Shown: in pieces, positions 9,085 to 17,309 of the stretch | How positions within the stretch are numbered: the first letter of the stretch is position 1 | Layout: each line of letters begins with the position of its first letter | NCBI GenBank assembly: GCA_037138335.1 | Contig: JBAXIO010000012.1 | Span: 68,262 to 132,261, forward strand | DNA from: CAIRDP01 sp037138335 | GTDB lineage: Bacteria; Bacteroidota; Bacteroidia; Bacteroidales; FEN-979 | DNA length: 64,000 nt | Reading direction: 5' to 3' | The notes under the pieces: model-generated | Database searches by the model: none | Told to the model about the DNA's origin: nothing | What the model saw: the letters and a program-made list of their open reading frames with translations, nothing else | Translations under genes and position numbers: made by a program

Positions 9085-9918
9085 TTAGAACTCGTCGGGG
9101 AGGGCTTTCAGTTGTTCATAGGTGAAAACAGGCCCATCCTTGCATATATAGGTGCTGCCGATATTGCAGCGGCCGCATTTACCCAGCCCGCACTGCATTT
9201 TCATTTCCAGTGTCGTGATCACATCCTTTGGCGCAAAACCAAGACGGTCGAGCGACTGAAGAGTGTACTTGATCATGATCGGTGGTCCGCAGGTGATGAC
9301 TTTGGTATTTGCAATCTCCGGTTTCACCACTTCTTCAAGGATCTTGGGAACCACGCCTACATTATCTTTCCAGGTTTCTTCAGGCTTGTCGATGGTAAGC
9401 ACAACCTTGATGCTTGTATTTTTCTTCCACTCCTCTATTTCTTCCTTGTAACAAAGGTCTGCGGATGTGCGGGCACCGTATAGTATCGTGAAGTCCTTGT
9501 AATCTCCGCGGTTGTCGATACAATACTGTATCAGTGAACGCAGGGGCGCCAAACCGATACCTCCGCCCACGAAAAGCAGGTTTTTCCCTTTGATGTCATC
9601 CAGGGGGAACCAGTTGCCGTAAGGACCACGGATCCCGACATCATCTCCTTCCTCAAGATCGGTATGGATATCGGCAGTAACAACTCCCGCCCTTTTTATG
9701 GAGCAATCAAAATATCCCTTACGGGTGGCCGATGATGAAATACAAAAGGTGCATTCCCCCGAACCCAGTAATGAAAATTCAACAAACTGTCCCGGCTGCC
9801 AGGAAAATTTCTCGGAAATACTGTCGTCTTTGAATTTCAGCCTGTAGGTGCGAACATCAGGTGTTTCCTGGATAATCCGGTCAATCTTGGCGAGGGAGGG
9901 AACTAATAATGCTTCCAT
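9085..9918 (-). CDS. flxA: FlxA-like FAD/NAD(P)H oxidoreductase subunit
   Basis: The 277-residue protein of the ferredoxin-reductase superfamily is related to anaerobic sulfite reductase subunit B and hydrogenase gamma subunits. Residues about 15-100 form the FAD-binding barrel (WQPGQFVEFSL, RGPYGNWF). Residues about 110-235 form the NAD-binding fold (LLFVGGGIGLAPLRSLI, ITCGPPIMI). The C-terminus has a [2Fe-2S] site, CGLGKCGRCNIGSTYIC. In FlxABCD-HdrABC this subunit is the NADH entry point. It is the last gene of the seven-gene minus-strand operon, separated from flxB by 109 nt with no recognised terminator or promoter. Confidence 0.88.
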   Translation of the reverse strand: MEALLVPSLAKIDRIIQETPDVRTYRLKFKDDSISEKFSWQPGQFVEFSLLGSGECTFCISSSATRKGYFDCSIKRAGVVTADIHTDLEEGDDVGIRGPYGNWFPLDDIKGKNLLFVGGGIGLAPLRSLIQYCIDNRGDYKDFTILYGARTSADLCYKEEIEEWKKNTSIKVVLTIDKPEETWKDNVGVVPKILEEVVKPEIANTKVITCGPPIMIKYTLQSLDRLGFAPKDVITTLEMKMQCGLGKCGRCNIGSTYICKDGPVFTYEQLKALPDEF

Positions 9919-10027
9919 AAATATTTTACTTTATATTTTTTAAACCGTGATTCTGCGGGTATTTCACAGGAGCCGCATCAGGTGAACGGAATGGAACCGT
10001 TACGGCGGTGTGAAAATACGGGTAGGA

Positions 10028-11083
10028 TCACACTTCCATCGGTGCTGCTGCAACGTGGTTTACTACCTCAAAGATGGAAATGTTCACCGGGCAGGATATC
10101 GCGCAATGGCCGCAGCCCACGCAGAGATTTACGCCGAACCTTTCCTTGTAATACACGAACTTATGCATAGACCTTTGTCTCCAGCGGCGGTATTTGGCAG
10201 GGCGCGGATTATGGCCGCCTGCCTCCAGGGTGAAGTACACATTGTTACAGGAATCGTAACTTTTGTACCTCACTCCCGTGTCTTTGATTTTCTCGTCACT
10301 GATCTTGAAACAGTGGCAGGTCGGACAAATAAAGGCACAGGTGTTGCAGCTGACGCAGTTTCTTGTAGCTTCCTCATAAGCTGTTGAGTCAAACCGTTTC
10401 GACATCTTTTCATTGACGTCCTTATAATCCATTTTAAGGCGGAAAGAAGCGGCAAATGCCCCATATTGCTTCTTCATTTCATCTAACGCCTGCTGACTGC
10501 CGGCTGCAGACTCCTTTCCGAGGTTTTCCTTAAGAAAATTTTCGCCTTTTTCGGTTCGGGCCTGTAAATAAACTGTTCCTCCGGGGCCACTCACCACGGC
10601 TACGTCCAGGGCATCCAGGTTTTCCAGGTCATAGTCCAGGGAAGTGCAGAAACACTGGGTGTCGGCCTTGTCGCAACGCTTGGAAAAGATCACCGTGTTG
10701 GCACGGCGATTCAGGAAGTCGCTGTCAATATAATCCCACTTGTTCACTGCTTCTAACACCTGCAATCCGCGTGCATCGCAATGCTTCACGCCAAGGATCA
10801 CCCGCGGGCCTGAAAGCTGGTCCTGCCCGGTTTCATGGATGCTGGTGCCTGCGCTGGTCGCTTCATACTTCATGATCTTTGAAGCACGCGGGAAAAACAA
10901 GGGCTTCACGCTCATGGTCATGGCAATTGGCGAATCAGGGTCGCATTCCTTCAAAGATGAAACTTTTTTATAATCATACTTCCCGAATTTCTCAACGGGA
11001 GCATAGGTTTCATGTTTGCTGATAATGGCTTCATAGAGTTTCTGCAAGCCATCTTTATCGGTAACAAAAGTTGAAAAGCTCAT
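10028..11083 (-). CDS. flxB: FlxB-like 4Fe-4S dicluster electron-transfer subunit
   Basis: The 351-residue soluble iron-sulfur protein is related to anaerobic sulfite reductase subunit A and hydrogenase beta subunits. Two ferredoxin-type cluster motifs lie in the C-terminal half: CVSCNTCAFICPTCHC and CVGCGHCAISCPVN. The N-terminal half carries further conserved cysteines (GVKHCDARGLQVLE, FSKRCDKADTQCFC). It should relay electrons between the flavin of FlxA and the Hdr module. It starts 15 nt after the flxC stop. The letter B is assigned by gene order and similarity to the Desulfovibrio flxABCD set; B and C could be swapped. Confidence 0.82.
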   Translation of the reverse strand: MSFSTFVTDKDGLQKLYEAIISKHETYAPVEKFGKYDYKKVSSLKECDPDSPIAMTMSVKPLFFPRASKIMKYEATSAGTSIHETGQDQLSGPRVILGVKHCDARGLQVLEAVNKWDYIDSDFLNRRANTVIFSKRCDKADTQCFCTSLDYDLENLDALDVAVVSGPGGTVYLQARTEKGENFLKENLGKESAAGSQQALDEMKKQYGAFAASFRLKMDYKDVNEKMSKRFDSTAYEEATRNCVSCNTCAFICPTCHCFKISDEKIKDTGVRYKSYDSCNNVYFTLEAGGHNPRPAKYRRWRQRSMHKFVYYKERFGVNLCVGCGHCAISCPVNISIFEVVNHVAAAPMEV

Positions 11084-11098
11084 AATCTGTCGTTCGGA

Positions 11099-11950
11099 TT
11101 ACAGTATAAAATCATCGGGATCCTTAAGGCTGTATTTGTAGAAAGCCCCGCGGTCACCTTCTTCGACACCCGCCAGGTGGTTCTGGAAGTTGTCATAAAT
11201 CACCTTCTCGTTCTGTTTATGCAGAAGATGCAGCGGCAGGTGGCTTGGACAGGCTTTTTCGCAGTTGCGGCAGTCGACGCAACGGCCCGCCAGGTGCAGC
11301 GACCATGTCATCAGGGCATGGAAGGCGCTGGATGCCGTGTTTGAACCGTTATAGATCGTTGCCGTTTCCTGGTCTATGCAACATTTGGCGCAGTAACACA
11401 GCGGACAGGAATGCCTGCAGGCGTTGCAGCGGATGCAGTTATCGAAGATCTCTTCGAAATATTCCCGCCGTTCAACGAGGCCTTTTGCGGCAAGGTCAGC
11501 GATATCTGCATTTATGATATAATCTTTCTTCCCCCTGGGGCTGCCCAGCATTTCATCATATACCACGGCATCAGGGACGATGCACTCAATGCAATTCTGC
11601 ATTTTCTGCCCCTTGTCGTCGACAACCCCTTCGCAGGCAATGCCTATGATGTAAAGATTATCGCGTTTTACCTGGCTCTCGGTAAGAAGGAGGTTGAGTG
11701 AACGGCTGTCGCAGCCTTTCACAACCAGCCCAACCCTCTTATTCCGGGTATGGTCGGCTTTCAGGTAGTTCGACAGGTTGAACACTGATTTTTCGGTAAA
11801 AACCAAGGCCGGCACTTCCTTCGGATCGTTGATCACGACAGGAACCTGGTTGTCGTCAAAGCCGTTCATACGGTAGCCGACAAACACGTCGATCTTACCT
11901 TCTGCAAACAGCTTCGCGGCAATGTCCTGGATCTGTTTTGAATAGTCCAT
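11099..11950 (-). CDS. flxC: FlxC-like 4Fe-4S electron-transfer subunit
   Basis: The 283-residue iron-sulfur protein has the same general plan as FlxB: an N-terminal domain (VGLVVKGCDSRSLNLLL, IGIACEGVVDD) followed by two cysteine motifs, CIRCNACRHSCPLCYC with nearby CC, and CVDCRNCEKACPSHLP. It is thus a 2x[4Fe-4S] carrier, probably with extra clusters. The FlxB/FlxC resemblance (VKGCDSR in one, VKHCDAR in the other) points to an old duplication. Its start shares one base with the flxD stop (TAATG), which indicates translational coupling. Confidence 0.82.
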   Translation of the reverse strand: MDYSKQIQDIAAKLFAEGKIDVFVGYRMNGFDDNQVPVVINDPKEVPALVFTEKSVFNLSNYLKADHTRNKRVGLVVKGCDSRSLNLLLTESQVKRDNLYIIGIACEGVVDDKGQKMQNCIECIVPDAVVYDEMLGSPRGKKDYIINADIADLAAKGLVERREYFEEIFDNCIRCNACRHSCPLCYCAKCCIDQETATIYNGSNTASSAFHALMTWSLHLAGRCVDCRNCEKACPSHLPLHLLHKQNEKVIYDNFQNHLAGVEEGDRGAFYKYSLKDPDDFIL

Positions 11951-12432
11951 TATTTGCTGAAATTTTCTTTTTTATACAAATGAAGGGGGCCGAGCTTTAC
12001 AACATCTTCGGTCACTTTTTTAACGACCTGGGCGAATTTGGCGCCTTCGGCAGCCGATACCCAGCTGAACTGAACCCTGTGTTCATGGAAGCCCACCATC
12101 TTCAACAACTCCTTGGTCACCAGGAAACGCCTGCGGGCATAATAATTCCCGCTGATGTAATGGCAATCGCCCGGATGACAGCCCGAGATCAGCACGCCAT
12201 CCGCAGTGGTCTGCAAGGCTTTAATGATAAACCAGGGATCTACCCGCGAAGAACAGGGTACGCGTATAATACGGATGTTCGGCGGATACTGCGTACGCGA
12301 AGTACCTGTGAGGTCCGACCCTGCGTAGGAACACCAGTTGCAGAGAATGCCCACGATCACCGGCTTCCATTCGGGAGGGGCAATCAATTCGGGCTTTTCA
12401 ATGCTTACGATCTTGTCTTTTACTTCTTCCAT
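11950..12432 (-). CDS. flxD: FlxD / MvhD-like [2Fe-2S] linker subunit
   Basis: The 160-residue protein of the MvhD (FlpD) family matches the usual length of about 140-160 residues. Conserved cysteines are seen in VGILCNWCSYAGSDL, IRVPCSSR and LISGCHPGDCHYISGN. In methanogens MvhD joins the hydrogenase to HdrA; in bacterial Flx complexes it joins the FlxABC electron-input module to HdrA. Its position directly after hdrA, overlapping by one base (TGATG), agrees with this role. Confidence 0.9.
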   Translation of the reverse strand: MEEVKDKIVSIEKPELIAPPEWKPVIVGILCNWCSYAGSDLTGTSRTQYPPNIRIIRVPCSSRVDPWFIIKALQTTADGVLISGCHPGDCHYISGNYYARRRFLVTKELLKMVGFHEHRVQFSWVSAAEGAKFAQVVKKVTEDVVKLGPLHLYKKENFSK

Positions 12433-14405
12433 CAGATGGCAACTATCTCGTTAATGATTTGTGGATCTGTAAACCCGGCCAGGTTAATGGCCATGGAACG
12501 GCAGATGGCTACGCAGGAACCGCAACCCTGGCAAACGCCTTCGTTGATCTTGGCCACAGTGCGCATTTCTTTTGCGCCATGCCCGAGGGGGATATCTTCT
12601 GTAACGATAGCCTGGTAAGGACAAACCTTTACACAGTTCTGGCAGCCGCTGCAAAAATCCTTGTTCACTGTTGAGACCATCGGGTCTTTCTTGATGGTAT
12701 CTCCGGCAAAAAGTCCGCACACCTTGGCTGCACAGGCCGATGCCTGGGCTACCGTCTCCGGGATGTCCTTCGGAGCCTGGGTACAGCCTGCAAGGAAAAT
12801 GCCTGCCTTGGCTGTCTCAACCGGGCGTAACTTCGGATGGGCTTCGGAAAGGTAACCGTACTTGTCGTATGAAATTCCAAGAAGCCTTGCGAGGGCCGGG
12901 TTTTCCTTGTCGGGAATAATGGCCGTGGCAAGAACCACGAGATCGGCTTCGACTTCGACTTCCTGTCCAAGTTGACCGTCTTCCCCGCGGACCATAAGCT
13001 TCTCCCCTTTCTGGTAGATCTTTGAAACACGGCCGCGGAGGTATACCGCCCCGGTCTCAACCTGAGCCCTGTTCACGAATTCCTCGTACCCCTTCCCTGC
13101 CGCGCGTATATCCATATAGAAAATATAAGCCCTCGAATCATGCACTTTATGGTGCAGGAGGATGGCATGCTTGGCTGTATACATGCAGCAGATCTTCGAG
13201 CAGAATTCAATGCCCTTGGCCTTGTCGCGCGACCCGACGCATTTGATGAAAACCACGGTCTTGGGGACTTTCCCGTCGGATGGCCTGACAGGCAATCCCC
13301 CGGTAGGGCCGTTGGCCGATACCATGCGCTCGAATTCCAGGGAGTTGATGATGTCCTTGTAACGCCCGACCCCATATTCTTCATAAGGCGTGGCATCCCA
13401 AAGGTCATAGCCGGTTGCAACAACAACGGCGCCTATCTCCCTTTCGATGACCTCATCCGTCATCTTAAAATCAATAGCGCCTTTTTCGCAGAATTTTGCA
13501 CAGATCCCGCATTTCCCTTTCAGCAGCATTGTGCAGTGCTTTGCATCTATAACAGGTTTGTTAGGAACCGCCTGGGGGAAAGGAGTGTAAATGGCTTTGC
13601 GTGTATCGATCCCCATATTATACTCATTCGGGACTTTGACCGGGCATTTCTGCCAGCAGGCTCCGCAACCTGTACATGACTTGAAGTTCACGTATGAGGC
13701 TTTCTTCCGGATCTTGGCCTTGTAATTGCCCACGTAACCGTCGAGTTCAATAACTTCCGAATAGGGGATAAGTTCAATAAAAGGATGTGAGGCTACATCC
13801 ACCATCTTTGGAGTGAGGATGCACTGTGAACAGTCCAGCGTTGGGAAGGTTTCATCGAGCTGAGCCATGCGGCCCCCGATTGACGGGCTTCTTTCAACAA
13901 GGGTCACCGGGATGCGTGCATCGGCAATGTCCAGGGCAGCCTGTATGCCGGCAATCCCGCCGCCGATGACAAGTGCTCGTTTGGTAACGGGGACCGAGAT
14001 CTCGTGCAGCTGTTCGTTGGCGATGGATTTGGCAACAGCCATTCTCACCAGGTCCCCTGCTTTATCGGTAGCAGCTTTTTTATCTTTCTGGTGGACCCAG
14101 GATGAATGTTCGCGGATATTGGCCACTTCCAGCAGGTACGGGTTCATCCCGGCATCGCTGAGCGCCTTGCGGAAGGTCTTCTCATGCATGCGGGGGGAAC
14201 AGGCCGCCACGACGATCGATGTAAGCCTGTACTGCACAATGGCGTCCCTGATCATCTGCTGTCCGGGATCGGAACACATGTACTTGTAATCAACGGCAAA
14301 CTTGACTTCCCTGATCTTTTTGGCTTCCTCAACAACGGTCGGGACGTCCACAAAGTCGGCAATGTTAGCGCCGCAGAAACAAACGAATACTCCTACTCTT
14401 GCCAT
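12432..14405 (-). CDS. hdrA: HdrA, flavin electron-bifurcating subunit
   Basis: The 657-residue protein has the expected HdrA plan: an N-terminal cysteine domain (VFVCFCGANI, residues about 7-16, and VVAACSPRMHEKTF), an FAD-binding thioredoxin-reductase-like domain (RALVIGGGIAGIQAALDIA, about 145-165), and an inserted ferredoxin (SCTGCGACWQKCPVK; CGICAKFCEKGAI). A C-terminal 2x[4Fe-4S] ferredoxin follows (FCSGCQNCVKVCPYQAI; VCQGCGSCVAICRSM). Its flavin is the site at which two-electron input is split between a low-potential ferredoxin and a high-potential disulfide. Start and stop are each coupled by one-base overlaps with hdrB and flxD. No Sec codon or missing cysteine was noticed. Confidence 0.93.
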   Translation of the reverse strand: MARVGVFVCFCGANIADFVDVPTVVEEAKKIREVKFAVDYKYMCSDPGQQMIRDAIVQYRLTSIVVAACSPRMHEKTFRKALSDAGMNPYLLEVANIREHSSWVHQKDKKAATDKAGDLVRMAVAKSIANEQLHEISVPVTKRALVIGGGIAGIQAALDIADARIPVTLVERSPSIGGRMAQLDETFPTLDCSQCILTPKMVDVASHPFIELIPYSEVIELDGYVGNYKAKIRKKASYVNFKSCTGCGACWQKCPVKVPNEYNMGIDTRKAIYTPFPQAVPNKPVIDAKHCTMLLKGKCGICAKFCEKGAIDFKMTDEVIEREIGAVVVATGYDLWDATPYEEYGVGRYKDIINSLEFERMVSANGPTGGLPVRPSDGKVPKTVVFIKCVGSRDKAKGIEFCSKICCMYTAKHAILLHHKVHDSRAYIFYMDIRAAGKGYEEFVNRAQVETGAVYLRGRVSKIYQKGEKLMVRGEDGQLGQEVEVEADLVVLATAIIPDKENPALARLLGISYDKYGYLSEAHPKLRPVETAKAGIFLAGCTQAPKDIPETVAQASACAAKVCGLFAGDTIKKDPMVSTVNKDFCSGCQNCVKVCPYQAIVTEDIPLGHGAKEMRTVAKINEGVCQGCGSCVAICRSMAINLAGFTDPQIINEIVAI

Positions 14406-15349
14406 TATTCAACCTCACTTTCTGCCTTTACGGCTTTTTTGCCTTTGGCGGGTTTTTTTGGTTCTTCTATCACTTCGCCGATATGGGCCAATGCACCGTC
14501 GACAGGGACGATATGCTTGGAAAACATCATTTTATCTTTCGGATAGCCGAAAGCCATAGCCATCAGCTGGGTGAGATAAAAGATCGGGAGATCATATCTG
14601 ACTTTAAATTTCTTCTCAATATCAGGCTGTCTCATATCGAGGTTCGACTGGCAGAGCGGGCAGGCTACAACAATGGCATGGGCCCCGCTTTCTTTTGCCA
14701 TTTCGAGGATCTTTCCGCTAAGCTGCAGTACCACATCGGTATCGGAAATGGAAAAAGAAGCTCCACAGCATTCGGTCTTGAAATCGAAGGGCATTGCTTT
14801 TGCGCCTAAAGCCTCCACTATCCGGTCCATCGACATGGGGTATTCTGGTGAATCGAACTGGGTGATGGCTTTTGGCCGGGTCAGAAGGCAGCCGTAATAG
14901 CAGGCGATCTTCATCCCGCTGATAGGACTGGTAACCTTGGTCTTGATGGCTTCAATCCCGACATCCTCATAACAGTACTGGAGCATGGATTTTACAGCTA
15001 CCCTGCCCTGATACTGGCCTTCGCCTACAACAGCGGTATTGATCTTCCTGGCCAGTTCAGGGTTCTCATCCATATGTATTTTAGTGAATTTCATGCGCTG
15101 GTAACAGGAAGCGCAGGGGACGGTCATGGTGTCATTACTGAGTTTTTCGGCAAGCACCAGGTTGCGCAAAGGCAGGGCATATGCCAGGCTTTCGTTCATG
15201 GTGTGTGCGGATGTGGCGCCGCAGCAATTCCAGTCGGGGATCTCTTCCATCTCGACATCCAGGGTCTTCATGACCATTTTAACGGTCTGGTCAAACTCCT
15301 CGCTGGTGCCGTGTGCAGAACAACCCGGGAAATAGGTTACTTTTTTCAT
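14405..15349 (-). CDS. hdrB: HdrB, CCG-domain disulfide-reducing subunit
   Basis: The protein has 314 residues from the ATG at 15347-15349 (MKKVTYFPGCSAHG). This start lies 10 nt after the hdrC stop and is preferred over an ATG ten codons upstream that would overlap hdrC. It has two CCG domains: CSAHG with DWNCCGATSAHTMN, and CYYGCLL with TECCGASFS and CPLCQSNLDM. These cysteines bind the two non-cubane [4Fe-4S] clusters that cleave heterodisulfides in methanogens. This organism has no CoM-S-S-CoB, so the true disulfide acceptor is unknown. A lysine/alanine-rich tail (KKPAKGKKAVKAESEVE) follows the conserved part. Confidence 0.92.
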   Translation of the reverse strand: MKKVTYFPGCSAHGTSEEFDQTVKMVMKTLDVEMEEIPDWNCCGATSAHTMNESLAYALPLRNLVLAEKLSNDTMTVPCASCYQRMKFTKIHMDENPELARKINTAVVGEGQYQGRVAVKSMLQYCYEDVGIEAIKTKVTSPISGMKIACYYGCLLTRPKAITQFDSPEYPMSMDRIVEALGAKAMPFDFKTECCGASFSISDTDVVLQLSGKILEMAKESGAHAIVVACPLCQSNLDMRQPDIEKKFKVRYDLPIFYLTQLMAMAFGYPKDKMMFSKHIVPVDGALAHIGEVIEEPKKPAKGKKAVKAESEVE

Positions 15350-15359
15350 CTTTAACTTC

Positions 15360-15932
15360 TTATTTGCTCTGTTGTTCAAGTTTATCGGCCATTTCGTACA
15401 TTTTCTTCATGGCTTTTGCACTTTTCATTGATTTCACTCCCAAAGGAATTTTTCCTTTCAGCAGGGCCTTGGGGGCAAGGTGCATATCCTTGAAAAGATT
15501 TCGCGTACGGATATTGAATTCGGCCATCATGCGCAGCTCATAATTCCTGCCGTATCGCCTGATCATATCCAGGAAGATCTCGTGGAATTTCCTGATGTTC
15601 TTTACCTGTTTTGAATCCGGATGGAAATTCTCCTCAATAGCCATGTGCCGCACAGCTTCCATGACTGCAGGGATATTGATCTCCCTCGGGCAGCGGCCGG
15701 AACAGGCAGAACAGGTAAGGCAGAACCAGGTGGAGTTAGCCATCTGGCATTCTTCCTTAAGTTCCAGCTTGATCATCTGCATGATCTCCCTGGGTGGAAA
15801 ATCCATGAAATTTGAGACCGGGCAGGTCGACACGCATTTGCCGCACTGGTAACATTCCAGGACGTCTGAGCCGCTCTTTTCATTCACGGCTTCCAGGAAG
15901 GTGTTTTTCCCTTTGTATGAGAGTGTTATCAT
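15360..15932 (-). CDS. hdrC: HdrC, 2x[4Fe-4S] subunit
   Basis: The 190-residue protein has two ferredoxin motifs in its N-terminal half: CYQCGKCVSTCPVS (about 25-38) and CLTCSACSGRCPREI (about 70-84). A helical C-terminal part follows (IRRYGRNYELRMMAEFN), as in HdrC proteins. It carries electrons from HdrA to HdrB. It is the first gene of the hdrCBA-flxDCBA operon. The upstream region holds a TAACTTTG element and a Rex-like palindrome. Confidence 0.92.
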   Translation of the reverse strand: MITLSYKGKNTFLEAVNEKSGSDVLECYQCGKCVSTCPVSNFMDFPPREIMQMIKLELKEECQMANSTWFCLTCSACSGRCPREINIPAVMEAVRHMAIEENFHPDSKQVKNIRKFHEIFLDMIRRYGRNYELRMMAEFNIRTRNLFKDMHLAPKALLKGKIPLGVKSMKSAKAMKKMYEMADKLEQQSK

Positions 15933-15946
15933 ATAAAAACCTCGTG

Positions 15947-15974
15947 CTGTTAAAATATTAACAGCCCAAAGTTA
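15947..15974 (-). promoter_or_regulatory. hdr-flx promoter with Rex-like operator
   Basis: Read on the minus strand, a TAACTTTG element (15967-15974) is followed 2 nt later by CTGTTAATATTTTAACAG (15947-15964). The palindrome has 7-nt arms and a 4-nt centre. Transcription would start inside it, about 28 nt before the hdrC ATG. The palindrome matches 16 of 18 positions of the clostridial Rex operator form TTGTTAA-N4-TTAACAA. No clear TTG element was found at the usual distance upstream. Occupancy by a repressor here would block transcription. Confidence 0.55.
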
Positions 15975-16049
15975 CTAAAGATTTCTTTTGGATAGAATCT
16001 AAATTACAGCTGATTTTCAAGGAAGAGAATTAAACCCTTATCTAAGTTT

Positions 16050-16078
16050 CCAGTCACTGGTCACTAGTCGCTAGTCAC
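16050..16078. repeat. Stop-adjacent low-complexity repeat (AGTCACT type)
   Basis: A run built from near-copies of AGTCACT/AGTCGCT: CAGTCACTGGTCACTAGTC followed by GCTAGTCAC. It abuts and slightly overlaps the TGA (16075-16077) of the minus-strand acyltransferase. It is one of several different short repeats found directly 3' of minus-strand genes in this window. Confidence 0.6.
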
Positions 16079-17208
16079 ATTCCCCTTCCTCCTGTCAGCA
16101 TACCGTAAATCCTTGGTGCCAGGCTCCGGATTATAACACCGCTGCCGATGCAAAATACAAGAATGGTCAGAGGCAGCAGGATGTAAGCGAGGAGGGCCGG
16201 AGCCTGCAGGGGGGAGAGCAGGGTGAGTGCAGGGTTGATAAGGTATGCGACGAGCGGGGCATGCATGGCATAGATCATGAAAGCGAAAGACGACAACCAT
16301 GTAAACCAAGGGCGTTCCATGCACCATGCTGCGAGGGGATCCAACCCGTACCAGCAGGCGATCAGCCCGCTCAGGACCACGGTCTTATGCATCAGGGTCA
16401 GCACGGGAAACATCGCATTTTCCAGGTATGCCTGCCCCTTCAGCGCAATCAAAGTCTTTATCAGTGCAAACGAAATGAACACTATGCCCCAAACAGCAGG
16501 TTTCAGTCCGCGTGATGGATGCTCGATATTGAAACCTGTCTTTTGCATCCAGATTCCAAGGGAAAAGAACAGCAGCCCCTCTCCTTCGATTAGACCCAGG
16601 TTGATCGTGGCAAGCCACATAAGAATGGTGAACGAAAAAAAGACCCAACGGCCAACCCTGTTCGTAACGCACCAGCGTATTGCAGGATAGGCAAGGTTGT
16701 AAATAAACAGTACACGGATGAACCAGAGCTGGTAGGGCACGGGCAGCAGGATCCAGCGGGCAAGCAACTCATACCATTGATAATCATGGATCAGCATCCT
16801 GGTATTGTCAATCTGGACCACATGCGAGGAGGACACCAGCTCACGTGTATACGGGAACATCTCAAGCCCGTATGTGAAGGCCAGTCCCAGGGCACTCCAG
16901 ATCAGGTAAGGGAGAAACAGGGTGCGGAACCGCTTTCCTGCCCTTGCCTTATAGGGCCGGTCGTCGTGCATCGCGAATAAAAATCCTGAAATGATAAAAA
17001 GCATAGGTATCCTGAAACGGAAGATCCCGTTAGAGAGGAAGTATTCAATGAAACCTGTTATTGACCATCCCTCGTCAGGAATGGTCCATGGTTGCAGGTA
17101 ACGCTCATGCATATTATACCCGTGCACAAACACGAGTAAAGCCATTGAGATGAATGACCAGAATTTGAATTTGCTGCTGGTGAATGACGACAGGATCTGT
17201 GATGTCAT
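16075..17208 (-). CDS. Acyltransferase-3-family membrane protein
   Basis: The 377-residue integral membrane protein has about 10 predicted helices (FWSFISMALLVFVHGYNMHE, WILLPVPYQLWFIRVLFIYN, WVFFSFTILMWLATINLGLI). The FVHGYNM and IPMLFIISGFLFAM segments match the conserved first helices of the acyltransferase_3 family (OpgC, OafA and relatives), which move acetyl, succinyl or other acyl groups onto exported glycans. The substrate cannot be told. It lies after tonB, from which it is separated by a large hairpin, and is probably transcribed separately or by read-through. The stop codon lies inside a short repeat. Confidence 0.8.
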   Translation of the reverse strand: MTSQILSSFTSSKFKFWSFISMALLVFVHGYNMHERYLQPWTIPDEGWSITGFIEYFLSNGIFRFRIPMLFIISGFLFAMHDDRPYKARAGKRFRTLFLPYLIWSALGLAFTYGLEMFPYTRELVSSSHVVQIDNTRMLIHDYQWYELLARWILLPVPYQLWFIRVLFIYNLAYPAIRWCVTNRVGRWVFFSFTILMWLATINLGLIEGEGLLFFSLGIWMQKTGFNIEHPSRGLKPAVWGIVFISFALIKTLIALKGQAYLENAMFPVLTLMHKTVVLSGLIACWYGLDPLAAWCMERPWFTWLSSFAFMIYAMHAPLVAYLINPALTLLSPLQAPALLAYILLPLTILVFCIGSGVIIRSLAPRIYGMLTGGRGM

Positions 17209-17224
17209 TTCATTATGAAAAAAA

Positions 17225-17288
17225 GAACCCTTAATTTTTCTCCTCTACCCTCCATAGTACATGGAAAGTTCGGAAAAATCAAGGGTTC
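17225..17288 (-). terminator. Long-stem hairpin between tonB and the acyltransferase
   Basis: Arms at 17225-17240 (GAACCCTTAATTTTTC) and 17273-17288 (GAAAAATCAAGGGTTC) pair over 16 nt with a single G-U wobble around a 32-nt loop. It lies 22 nt after the tonB stop and 17 nt before the acyltransferase start, which fits a terminator or attenuator for the ExbB-ExbD-TonB transcript. Confidence 0.55.
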
Positions 17289-17309
17289 CTGGTTAAGTTT
17301 GTTTCAGGT

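Noticed and set aside
9001..9087. Hairpins between the second FISUMP gene and flxA as a strong terminator
   Set aside because: Only short arms (GGGCAA/TTGCCC and TAAACCA/TGGTTTA) with large loops and no T-run were seen; too weak to list.
13140..13679. A 179-codon plus-strand open frame opposite hdrA
   Set aside because: It is antisense to the strongly conserved hdrA, with no signal, motif or upstream promoter.
15947..15964. FNR/CRP-type site
   Set aside because: The arms are TGTTAA/TTAACA, not TTGAT-N4-ATCAA or TGTGA-N6-TCACA; the Rex form fits better, though the regulator is unproven.
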